In this document: one piece after another, positions 56,295-64,000 of the stretch
How positions within the stretch are numbered: the stretch's first letter is position 1
Layout: each line of letters starts with the position of its first letter
Source: Desulfovibrio inopinatus DSM 10711
GTDB lineage: Bacteria; Desulfobacterota; Desulfovibrionia; Desulfovibrionales; Desulfovibrionaceae
NCBI RefSeq assembly: GCF_000429305.1
Contig: NZ_AUBP01000006.1
Location: forward strand, 124,001-188,000
Length of the DNA: 64,000 bases
Direction: 5' to 3'
Notes under the pieces: generated by a model
Seen by the model: the letters and a program-made list of their open reading frames with translations, nothing else
The model's database searches: none
Told to the model about the DNA's origin: nothing
Translations under genes and position numbers: made by a program

Positions 56295-57773
56295 ATGGCG
56301 TATTATCTCGGGATTGATATCGGCACTTCAGCCGTCAAAACCATTCTTGTCGATGCGAACGAAAACATCGTTGCGCGCGCCGAAACTGCCTACGGTATTG
56401 AGCGACCTCATCCTCTTTGGGCAGAGCAAGATGCACGAATATGGAGCCATGCTGTACGCCATACCGTACACATGATTCGGGACGCAGCTCCCCATGCACT
56501 GTCTGCAACGCAAGGCATCGGTTTGTCCGGCCAAATGCACGCCGCTGTTGTCCTTGATCGGGATGACCAACCACTTCGTCCGGCAATGCTCTGGAACGAT
56601 GGACGCAGTAAGGACGAAGCCTGCTGGCTTCACGCACACCATCCTGGCCTGGCCGAAGAAACCGGGGTGTTGCCTATGCCCGGTTTTACGGCGTCCAAAC
56701 TTGTGTGGCTCCAGCGTCATGAACCGGATATTTTTCGAAAAATACGATATGTCTTGCCAGCCAAGGATCTGGTTCGATTGGAATTGACCGGAGAGCGCTT
56801 GACCGACCCATGCGATGGTGCTGGCATGGGTATGCTGAATGAAGCCAAACGACAATGGTCGACAACGGTATTGGAGGCCATCGGCCTTGATGCATCGGTT
56901 CTGCCGGAATTGGTCGAGGGAACACAAGCCGCCGGACAAGTATCAAAACAGGCTGCCGCCGAATGGGGACTCCCCGAAGGCATTGTTGTCGCCGCAGGGG
57001 CCGGAGACTGTGCAGCCGGCGCCATCGGGGCGGGGATGACAGAGGAAGGAGCCGCGTTTGTATCATTGGGGACAGGCGTTCTCATGTTTTGCCCCACCTG
57101 CGACTATCGCCCACATATCGCCTCACTCATTCATGCCTTTTGCCACGCTGTCCCCGAACGCTGGTTCCAAATGGCAGCAATGCTCAATGGCGGGTCGGTG
57201 CTCGAATATATCACCACACTGACAGGAAGCAGTCCGGCGCAAGCTGCGGCAGCGCTGGAAACACACTATCGCGGTCCCGGCAATGTCACGATGTTGCCGT
57301 ACCTCAACGGAGAACGCACCCCGCATAACAACCCTCTTGCGAAAGGTGTTTTGTTCGGCCTGACCCCGCAAACCAATGCACTCGATTTGGCACAGGCTGC
57401 CATGGAGGCCGTCGCCTACACCCTCGCTGACGGCTTGCGGTGCCTTGAAGAAGCCGGTACCGCCATACCCGGAGTTGCGCTGGTGGGAGGTGGAGCCAAA
57501 AGCCGTATATGGGCGCATATCATTGCTGCAGTGATGAAACGCCCCGTAACCCGATTCAGTGGCGGCGAAACAGGCCCAGCATTCGGCGCGGCGCGGCTGG
57601 CTCGCATGGCTCATACCGGAGAATCCGTACAAACGGTCTGCACAGCGCCCCCCGTGCTCGATATTGTAGAACCAAAGTTGGAGCATGCGGAAGCATACGA
57701 AGAGCGCCTTGCGCAATTTCGTCGCCTCTATAGTGCGCTTGCAGCAGAATTTTCATTATCCCCGGTGTCTTAG
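56295..57773 (+). CDS. xylB: Xylulokinase (FGGY family)
   Basis: A 492-residue FGGY carbohydrate kinase. Motifs: YYLGIDIGTSAVKTILVDAN (phosphate 1), GIGLSGQMHAAVVLDRDDQP, the conserved AMLWNDGRSKDEACW, YLNGERTPHNNPLAKGVLFG, and ALVGGGAKSRIWAHIIAAVM (adenosine). The GQMH segment is characteristic of xylulokinases. It would convert D-xylulose to xylulose 5-phosphate for the pentose phosphate pathway. It forms the distal part of the operon after the internal hairpin, with fructokinase and lyxose isomerase genes following. Confidence 0.92.
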   Translation: MAYYLGIDIGTSAVKTILVDANENIVARAETAYGIERPHPLWAEQDARIWSHAVRHTVHMIRDAAPHALSATQGIGLSGQMHAAVVLDRDDQPLRPAMLWNDGRSKDEACWLHAHHPGLAEETGVLPMPGFTASKLVWLQRHEPDIFRKIRYVLPAKDLVRLELTGERLTDPCDGAGMGMLNEAKRQWSTTVLEAIGLDASVLPELVEGTQAAGQVSKQAAAEWGLPEGIVVAAGAGDCAAGAIGAGMTEEGAAFVSLGTGVLMFCPTCDYRPHIASLIHAFCHAVPERWFQMAAMLNGGSVLEYITTLTGSSPAQAAAALETHYRGPGNVTMLPYLNGERTPHNNPLAKGVLFGLTPQTNALDLAQAAMEAVAYTLADGLRCLEEAGTAIPGVALVGGGAKSRIWAHIIAAVMKRPVTRFSGGETGPAFGAARLARMAHTGESVQTVCTAPPVLDIVEPKLEHAEAYEERLAQFRRLYSALAAEFSLSPVS

Positions 57774-57825
57774 CCAACAGGCACCACAACCATTTTATAA
57801 ATCTATCGTTTTTGCTGGAGGTTTC

Positions 57826-58719
57826 ATGCCACCCACACCACATACCACTCCATGTCTGATCGGCCTGGGAGAAGTGCTTTGGGATGTTCTTGCCGATCAT
57901 GAAGAAATTGGTGGAGCACCAATCAACTTCGCCTACCATGCCAACGCTCTCGGAGCCAAAGGTATCCCCGTCTCAACGATTGGAAACGATGCGCGCGGCC
58001 GGCGCGCACTCGATGAATTGCAGAAACGTCACCTCGCGACAGCAGCTATTGCCGTGGATCCGGATCACCCTACCGGCTATGTCCCTGCCACCGTGGATGA
58101 GCATGGCGTGGCAACATACGTCTTTCCCGACGATGTCGCTTGGGATCACCTCCGGTTGAACGATCAGGCACTGACGATTGCGGAACAGGCCGATGTCGTT
58201 TGTTTCGGGATTCTTGCGCAACGCTCGGCAGCGTCACGACAGGCCATTCACCAATTTCTCGATATCGCACACCATGCCACGGTGTTTTTTGATATCAATC
58301 TCAGACAGCACTTCTATACACAAGAACATATCGAAACGAGTCTGAAGCGGGCACATGTACTCAAGCTCAACGACGCCGAATTCCCGGTGCTTCGAGCTAT
58401 GTTTGACCTTCCGGAAAACGAACACGAAGGCCTTACCAATCTGGTCAAGCGATTCGACCTCAAATTGGCCGCTCTCACACGAGGAGCCCACGGAAGTCTG
58501 CTCGTCGCTCCATCGGACAGCAATGAACATCCGGGTGTCGCAACCGACGTCGTGGACACCATTGGAGCGGGGGACAGCTTCACCGCGTCACTGGCCCTTG
58601 GCCTGCTTCTTGGTCACGACCTCGCAACAATCAACGACCACGCCAACAGATTAGCCGCATTCGTCTGTCGTTCCCACGGAGCCATGCCGACCGTACCCAG
58701 CTCATGGAAGCTGTTGTAA
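57826..58719 (+). CDS. PfkB-family fructokinase-like kinase
   Basis: A 297-residue ribokinase-fold protein. GEVLWDVLADHEEIGGAPIN and FAYHANALGAKGIPVSTIGN near the start and VVDTIGAGDSFTASLALGLL near the end fit bacterial fructokinases. It would phosphorylate a free ketohexose. If the nearby isomerase makes D-fructose from D-mannose, this kinase would produce fructose 6-phosphate. The ATG at 57826 follows GGAGGTTTC; a longer open frame upstream overlaps xylB and lacks similarity. Confidence 0.88.
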   Translation: MPPTPHTTPCLIGLGEVLWDVLADHEEIGGAPINFAYHANALGAKGIPVSTIGNDARGRRALDELQKRHLATAAIAVDPDHPTGYVPATVDEHGVATYVFPDDVAWDHLRLNDQALTIAEQADVVCFGILAQRSAASRQAIHQFLDIAHHATVFFDINLRQHFYTQEHIETSLKRAHVLKLNDAEFPVLRAMFDLPENEHEGLTNLVKRFDLKLAALTRGAHGSLLVAPSDSNEHPGVATDVVDTIGAGDSFTASLALGLLLGHDLATINDHANRLAAFVCRSHGAMPTVPSSWKLL

Positions 58720-58752
58720 ATACAGCCTGTTCGAGAAACCAAAGAGGAAGCC

Positions 58753-59424
58753 ATGAAACGCAGTGAAATCAACCGTCGAATACAAGATGCCGAAGCATTT
58801 TTTGACAGCATGAATTTCAAACTCCCCCCATGGGCTCACTGGACAGCGGATCAATGGAAGGGGCTGGGTGATTCCGAAGTTGTTCACCATATGCTCGGCT
58901 GGGACCTTACCGATTACGGGAAAGGAGAATTCGACAAAACGGGTCTGATCCTATTTACGTTACGTAACGGCAAACTCGGTGATCCCAACGCCAAAACCTA
59001 TGCAGAAAAGATTATGATCGTGGGTGAAAACCAGATCTGTCCAATGCATTTCCATTGGAACAAACGCGAAGATATCATCAATCGTGGGGGCGGCAATCTG
59101 GTCATTGAATTGTATAGCTCCACCCAAGACGAGGAGCTGTCGAATGAGCCAACAACAATTAACGTTGACGGCATCGTCCGAATCGTCGAGCCGGGCGGCA
59201 CGATTGTCCTGACACCAGGAGAATCAGTCTGCCTGGAACCGGGGATGTATCACCGATTCTACGGCGAAACCGGTAAAGGCCGCGTCATGGTCGGCGAAGT
59301 CAGCTCGGTGAATGATGACAATACCGACAACCGCTTCCACGAATCCATGCCCCGCTTCCCTGCCATCGAAGAAGATGAGCCCGCCTATCGCCTGCTCGTG
59401 ACGGATTATCCGAATTACGTCTAA
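58753..59424 (+). CDS. D-lyxose isomerase
   Basis: A 223-residue cupin-type isomerase. The metal-binding block ICPMHFHWNKREDIINRGGG (two His and a Glu) and the later EPGMYHRFYGETGKG match D-lyxose isomerases, which interconvert D-lyxose and D-xylulose and also D-mannose and D-fructose. With xylB and the fructokinase it can feed both pentose and hexose routes. A GAGGAAGCC sequence stands before the ATG. It is the last gene of the operon. Confidence 0.9.
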   Translation: MKRSEINRRIQDAEAFFDSMNFKLPPWAHWTADQWKGLGDSEVVHHMLGWDLTDYGKGEFDKTGLILFTLRNGKLGDPNAKTYAEKIMIVGENQICPMHFHWNKREDIINRGGGNLVIELYSSTQDEELSNEPTTINVDGIVRIVEPGGTIVLTPGESVCLEPGMYHRFYGETGKGRVMVGEVSSVNDDNTDNRFHESMPRFPAIEEDEPAYRLLVTDYPNYV

Positions 59425-59527
59425 ATGCTTCGTCCCACGGTGTAGCGAATCGTATTGTACAGCAGCACTGTGGGACAATTTCTCTATGGAAATAGAGCAT
59501 TAGTCTCAACGAAGAAAAAATCATTGC

Positions 59528-59818
59528 CCCGATATTGTCGCCATTGCCCATTATGCACCCGACACCAGCGGCGATGTCTATATTTCTGATACGAGTCTTT
59601 GCCGTATTCAAAAATTTACCGCAGAGGGACAATTCCTCACCAAGTGGGGAAGCCCCGGTATAGACGATGGTCAATTTCAATCTCCTGAAGGCCTCACGGT
59701 AGACAAAAGCGGTAAAGTCTATGTCGTCGACACATCAAATCAACGAACCCAAGTCTTCGCACCTCAGCAATCAAACGACTTGAACGCCCTGCTCCCTGTC
59801 CTTTTAATGCTTTTATAA
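59528..59818 (+). pseudogene. 3' fragment of an NHL-repeat protein gene
   Basis: A 97-codon open stretch that lacks a start codon encodes NHL beta-propeller blades: YISDTSLCRIQKFTAEGQFL, TKWGSPGIDDGQFQSPEGLT and GKVYVVDTSNQRTQVFAPQQ. It ends in a hydrophobic tail (NALLPVLLMLL). Full-length relatives have many such repeats and a signal peptide, which are missing. It follows the lyxose isomerase gene and is best seen as a truncated remnant. Confidence 0.8.
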
Positions 59819-59834
59819 ACATATTGTCTGTTCT

Positions 59835-59874
59835 ACTGTTTCATGCGCTTTTCAACAAAGGCGCATGAAACAGT
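59835..59874 (+). terminator. Long perfect inverted repeat after the NHL fragment
   Basis: ACTGTTTCATGCGC (59835-59848) pairs with GCGCATGAAACAGT (59861-59874), a 14-bp perfect stem with a 12-base loop, followed by ATTATT. It can act as a bidirectional terminator between this fragment and the convergent rhomboid gene. Confidence 0.7.
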
Positions 59875-59937
59875 ATTATTCGTGTATAAAGGGGACAGGC
59901 GAAATATGTTTTTGGGTAGCTTCAGAAACAGCGGAGG

Positions 59938-60558
59938 TCAGGATTCCTGTAATAACTCCGCACTGACGTTGCCGCGACTCAAATAAAATCCACCGAAGAC
60001 CAATCCGAGCACAAAACCTACAACGTGACCTGGCTTGGGATACCCACCATAAATCAAATCAAGCGCTAAACCGGACAGCAGCACAAGCGCGATCAAGGTC
60101 CATGCCAGCTTGCGCTTTAGGACACCGAAGAGCGCGAGCACTGTCGCGCACCCCGCAAACACGAAGGTTGCTTGTGAGGCTCCGGTTCCCACGTTCCATG
60201 GGGCCTCAACCCAGATCGGGCTGATGGCGGTAGCTACTCCGCCTGCAATCAGCCAGATCAGAAACGTCCGCAAACCGCCAAGTTTGCTTTCCACTAGACT
60301 GCCGAGAAGGAGCATGTAGAGTGCATTGAGCAGCATATGAGCCTGGTTTGCGTGGATGAGCTGGGCGGTAGCGAAACGCCAAATTTCCAAATTTTGTATG
60401 TCTTCAAATGTTATGCCGCCGTAGTTCCGAAGGACCGGCATCTTTACACTGCTGAAAAATTGATGATTGGCGGAATAAGACACAAAAAGCGATACGACTA
60501 TCGTCAATGTCGTCAACGCCAGCGAGACGCGAAACCGCTTTGGCCGAAGGCTACTCAT
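59938..60558 (-). CDS. Rhomboid-family intramembrane serine protease
   Basis: A 206-residue membrane protein with about six hydrophobic segments. WRFATAQLIHANQAHMLLNA is the family's first conserved block, GTGASQATFVFAGC carries the catalytic Ser (GxSx), and KPGHVVGFVLGLVFG carries the catalytic His. Rhomboids cleave transmembrane or C-terminal segments within the membrane. It is monocistronic, with its own promoter likely between 60558 and 60640. Substrates are unknown. Confidence 0.9.
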   Translation of the reverse strand: MSSLRPKRFRVSLALTTLTIVVSLFVSYSANHQFFSSVKMPVLRNYGGITFEDIQNLEIWRFATAQLIHANQAHMLLNALYMLLLGSLVESKLGGLRTFLIWLIAGGVATAISPIWVEAPWNVGTGASQATFVFAGCATVLALFGVLKRKLAWTLIALVLLSGLALDLIYGGYPKPGHVVGFVLGLVFGGFYLSRGNVSAELLQES

Positions 60559-60638
60559 TGATGTTCCTTCTTAAAAGTGACTAACAAAACCGAGCCAATA
60601 ATCTTAATGATTCTTAATTCTTTCAATGGGAGGTGATT

Positions 60639-61246
60639 ATGAAGCCCGCTGAATTTGAACGCCTGTGGACGATAATTAAACCCATTCTTCCCCAAGAGCC
60701 CCCCAACCTAAAGGGGGGAGACATTGATGCAGTGACAAAGAAGCCCTTCGAGATATTTTGTTCATCCTGGAGACTGGCACTCCATGGGAAAAACTTCCTC
60801 GTGAAATGGGTTGTAGTTCAGGTATGACCTGCTGGCGTCGCTTGCGGCAGAGGCAAGCTGCCGGAGCCTGGGATAAACTCCACACAATTCTCCTCACAGA
60901 AGTCAACCGGGCTAACGCTTTCAAATGGGAGCGTTTCTCCATTGATGCCAGCTCAATTCCCTCCCCCGGGATGACCTCGGAAACGTCCGTACAACCTCCA
61001 AGCAGGCAAGGGGTACGACTTTTCTGCCTGTAGAGAATCTGACCGGAAGAAGGGAATCGTTCCACGGATTGCAAGACGAGGAATTGAATCCTCTGAACGC
61101 CTTGGTCGTCATCATTGGGTTGTGGAGCGAACATTGTCCTGGCTGAATCGCTTTCGAAAGCTACGCATTCGCTATGAAAGAAGTGCTGACGCCTATCTTG
61201 CACTGTGCTCCTTGGCTTGCTCTTTCATTACTTTGCGGTTTTGTTA
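60639..61246 (+). pseudogene. Broken IS5-family transposase
   Basis: The frame starts MKPAEFERLWTIIKPILP, but stops and frameshifts follow near 60820 and 60970. The C-terminal block is clear: GRHHWVVERTLSWLNRFRKL then RIRYERSADAYLALCSLACS, typical of IS5-type (IS427-like) transposases. The middle is shortened. It cannot give an active enzyme. It differs in sequence from the other remnant at 36447. Confidence 0.85.
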
Positions 61247-61326
61247 GTCGCCCTTAATAAAGAAAAAAGAAAGGATGCCGCACCCTCCTCATGGTCATGA
61301 CACCCTTCCTTCTTATTCTTCGTATT

Positions 61327-63588
61327 TTAATCGAGCAAAATACTGATTAACGAAGCCACGATACTGCCGGCATCTGGATTCAAGGGGGCGCCGGTGACGT
61401 ATGTTTCCTTATACATCAAAACACCGTCTCCCGCGCCAACGCGGTTATCTGCCCCTGTCCAGGTGGCATTTTGTGTTGTTTTGCCATCAAAAGGATAATA
61501 GGCCAACAAGCCCGTCTCATTCCCCGTAAGATGTTGCAAACGCGTTGCCTCGATTTGCGATGCACTCCGCGCAGTATTCCAAAGTCGAAGTTCATCGACA
61601 TCGTGTGTTCCATAGTACCCCGTGAAAAAGCAGCCATCTCCCTGTTCTACAGTTCCGCTCGCATGAGTCGATGCAAGAAGCTCCCCATTCAGATAGAGCA
61701 TGAGGTTGTCACCCGAGGCAGCAGCGTCATATACGAGCGCTAAGTGACTCCATTGGCCTATCTTCACCACCCCAGCGTCCGACGAATCCGGTGTCAACAC
61801 CCATTCCCCTTCATCCGTTTTCAGTCGAGCACCAAAAACGCGTCCAGCGTTCGTGTTGGTTGTCATCAACGCGTAGACCATGGCGTATGATGATGCGCGT
61901 TTGTACACGATAGGCCGTTCGGCACTTGTGCTCCCCGTTGTCCGTCCGCCATCATAGGGACGCACCCATGCTTCCAGCGTCAGGGCCGTGGTCACCGTAT
62001 TGGACGCTCCTGCGGGAACATGCATGTTACCGAAATACTCGGTGTCGGTATCGTTCTCCATATGCAACGCAAAGTTCGCCGGTCCACTACCAGGAGAACT
62101 TGCCGGCTCGACACGACGGTAGATAATGTCGAAATCGCAGTAACCACCGCAGACCAGAGTCGAGTAGTAACGGGCTTCGACAACATAATGCAGTCGCCCT
62201 TGACTATCGAATGTAAAACGCGGGCGTCTCGCACCACTGGTCAAACTCCCACTGTACGAGAATCGAGGCGAGACAAGTGCAGGGTTCGTAAAGTTTTGTC
62301 CTCCGTCCACAGTTTGGACAATCTGAGGCCAATCACTGAGGACGGTCGCACTCGCGCCAGTCGTGTCCTCGGGATTTGTCTGAACTCCGGCCCACCATCC
62401 CTCATCACCATAATACGTTCCTGAGGTCACTGTGAGAATGGTATCGCCAGCAACAACCCCACTAGGAGAACCACGACGAAAATGAACAGCCCCATTCGTA
62501 GCCTGATAGATTATATAAAGGTGCTGTCCTGACAGAGCGAGTGTTTCCTGGCCTGCCTGTACTTCAACAGCCGTATCGCCTTCCTGGTTCAGGGGAATCG
62601 CTGAAGAAAAGGTATCGCCGTTATCTTGAGAAAGAATGGCGAAGATCGTCAAAACGTCAGTACTATCCAGCCCAGCCCAAACAACCGCTACATTATCAGC
62701 GTGAGCTGAGATTTTGGGAACATAATTCTCTTCCTGGAGCGAATACGTCTTATGCTTACCATTCAAAGATGGAACGGAAATCTGTTGGCTCGTGAAACTC
62801 CCCCCTCCATTATGGGAAGTCGCCAGATAGAGTACTCCTTCCTGAAGTCCATATGAATAGTATGTACCTCGATAGAGGACATGGACATCGTCACCGTACA
62901 ACAACGCGTCTCCAATAGACCACCCGAGGGATGTATCCGAAAAGGAATATACCGAATGAGACTCCCAGGTGGCCCCGCCGTCATCTGTCATACGGACATA
63001 GCCTGTATTATTTTCATTCCAATTGACTTGCACACGATAGCAAACTCCTACTCTTCCTTGGTCCGAAATCGCGTGAAGATCGTAGACGTGATTGACATCA
63101 CCTGCATTGTGCAAAACTTCCACGTCACCAAAGGTGGCGCCATTGTCCTGAGAGCGGCTTACCCCGAGTATCCCGTACCAGGTCGACCCTTGGCCATAAT
63201 ATGAATGGAAGATCAAGACATTGCCATTTGCCACCGCCATACGACGATAGGTGTTACTGGTCAGCAACCCCTGATCAGACGTGAAGGTAGCAACTCGCAC
63301 CACTGCTCCGAAATCTTTACCGCCATTCAAGGAACGCCGGTAGTTCACAGCTTTGGAGCCGTCAGTCAGAGTCGTAATCCACATAACATGGACAGTATCT
63401 CCCTCGACGATGATTTCCTGGTCATAGTCTTCGTAGGTCTCGCTATCTTCCTCATCTTGGGAAAGATTCGTCTCCCAGGAGGATACAAGAGGATTTTTCG
63501 CTTGAGCAATACCAGGAAGACAATACGACAACATGAAAACAAGAAAACACGTCGTCAATTGTTGTGGCAAATTCACATACGATAGCAT
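61327..63588 (-). CDS. Secreted protein with Asp-box (sialidase-like) repeats and a LamG domain
   Basis: A 753-residue protein with signal peptide ending near GIAQA. Residues about 30-490 contain repeated Asp-box motifs: RSLNGGKDFG, RSQDNGATFG, TDDGGATWES, SQDNGDTFSS, DGGQNFT. They give a beta-propeller like those of sialidases and other exoglycan-binding proteins. No clear sialidase Arg triad is visible. Residues about 510-710 form a LamG/concanavalin-type domain (ALTLEAWVRPYDGGRTTG; GQWSHLALVYDAAASGDN; YYGTHDVDELRLWNTARS). The C-terminus is hydrophobic (SIVASLISILLD). A carbohydrate-binding role at the cell surface is likely. Confidence 0.85.
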   Translation of the reverse strand: MLSYVNLPQQLTTCFLVFMLSYCLPGIAQAKNPLVSSWETNLSQDEEDSETYEDYDQEIIVEGDTVHVMWITTLTDGSKAVNYRRSLNGGKDFGAVVRVATFTSDQGLLTSNTYRRMAVANGNVLIFHSYYGQGSTWYGILGVSRSQDNGATFGDVEVLHNAGDVNHVYDLHAISDQGRVGVCYRVQVNWNENNTGYVRMTDDGGATWESHSVYSFSDTSLGWSIGDALLYGDDVHVLYRGTYYSYGLQEGVLYLATSHNGGGSFTSQQISVPSLNGKHKTYSLQEENYVPKISAHADNVAVVWAGLDSTDVLTIFAILSQDNGDTFSSAIPLNQEGDTAVEVQAGQETLALSGQHLYIIYQATNGAVHFRRGSPSGVVAGDTILTVTSGTYYGDEGWWAGVQTNPEDTTGASATVLSDWPQIVQTVDGGQNFTNPALVSPRFSYSGSLTSGARRPRFTFDSQGRLHYVVEARYYSTLVCGGYCDFDIIYRRVEPASSPGSGPANFALHMENDTDTEYFGNMHVPAGASNTVTTALTLEAWVRPYDGGRTTGSTSAERPIVYKRASSYAMVYALMTTNTNAGRVFGARLKTDEGEWVLTPDSSDAGVVKIGQWSHLALVYDAAASGDNLMLYLNGELLASTHASGTVEQGDGCFFTGYYGTHDVDELRLWNTARSASQIEATRLQHLTGNETGLLAYYPFDGKTTQNATWTGADNRVGAGDGVLMYKETYVTGAPLNPDAGSIVASLISILLD

Positions 63589-64000
63589 GGCAACCTCCGA
63601 TAATCATGACGATTTAATAAGACTGCAAATTGCTATAAATGAGGCAGCATAACAAGTGAACATTCATTGAAAGGCATGAACAAATAGCACATAGCTCTAT
63701 AATACTTATTTTCAGAAAATAATGTCCAGAGAAATAATCTGCGGCTAAAACAAACACAATACAATATATAAATTCATATATCAAATAAAAACATACGTAA
63801 CAATAATAAACGAAAAAAACAATTGCATCTATCATTATGAATTAGTTTTAACAATTAGATATAAAAAAACATTATAACAGCAAATACATCTTATTGAAAA
63901 AAGTCTTTACACTTTATTCAAAACCAGAATCATTTTTATATTCAAAAGAAATCATTACATTCCATACTAAAACAGTAAAAAACAACTCCACTTTGATGCA
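63589..64000. other. AT-rich gene-free end of the window
   Basis: About 410 bases of strongly AT-rich sequence with no supported gene. It should contain the promoter of the minus-strand secreted protein near 63590-63650. A hydrophobic minus-strand frame at 63614-63835 looks like a by-product of the base composition. Confidence 0.5.

Noticed and set aside
63614-63835. Hydrophobic 73-residue minus-strand protein
   Set aside because: It lies in very AT-rich DNA, where Phe, Ile and Tyr codons arise by composition. It has no convincing ribosome site.

Overview
The window looks like a chromosomal segment of a free-living Gram-negative deltaproteobacterium, most likely one of the Desulfovibrionales. 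This is inferred from gene content only: split b/b' ATP synthase subunits, a bactofilin at the end of the mreBCD-mrdA-rodA operon, many receiver-domain signalling proteins, a multiheme cytochrome c, and an apparent selenocysteine codon. No rRNA, tRNA or CRISPR array was seen.

Layout. 0-8.6 kb (minus strand): start of the F-type ATP synthase operon (b', b, delta, alpha; alpha runs off the left edge), and upstream of it, separated by a terminator, the rod-shape operon mreB-mreC-mreD-mrdA-rodA-bactofilin. 8.8-13 kb (plus): housekeeping genes (YhcC-type radical SAM, alkyltransferase-like protein, CvpA, MazG) and an exported Tyr/Pro/Arg-rich protein. 13-26.4 kb: a dense signalling region. One minus-strand operon joins a partner-switching module (receiver-PP2C phosphatase, anti-sigma-type kinase, STAS protein) to an Hpt-STAS protein and CheA. 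A second joins a giant hybrid kinase to CheR, CheB and a diguanylate cyclase. A NifX-like gene and a LytTR regulator with a degenerate receiver lie between them. 26.5-31.3 kb: two lipoproteins, ComF, a permease read through an in-frame UGA (probable selenoprotein), then rplU-rpmA with a clear terminator. 31.5-35.1 kb: a Sel1-repeat lipoprotein and a glycerol-1-phosphate dehydrogenase/HAD phosphatase pair.

35.5-39.3 kb is a decayed, low-GC zone: broken copies of neighbouring genes, remnants of IS5- and IS4-type transposases, and one intact orphan radical SAM gene. 39.3-49 kb (plus): MFS exporter, AraC regulator, outer-membrane beta-barrel protein, unknown exported protein, arylsulfatase, and an octaheme cytochrome with HEAT/TPR-like C-terminus. 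49.1-59.4 kb is a divergent sugar-use locus: ROK regulator and ribose-type ABC importer on the minus strand; aldolase-like protein, two PfkB kinases, xylulokinase and D-lyxose isomerase on the plus strand. It can be read as import of an aldose such as lyxose or mannose, isomerisation to the ketose, and phosphorylation. 59.5-64 kb holds an NHL-repeat gene fragment, a rhomboid protease, another broken IS5-type transposase, and a secreted Asp-box/LamG protein.

The best candidates for novelty are the UGA-containing permease with a SECIS-like hairpin, an ATT start codon for mreC, the merged CheA/partner-switching operon, and the sugar locus with its unusual set of kinases.
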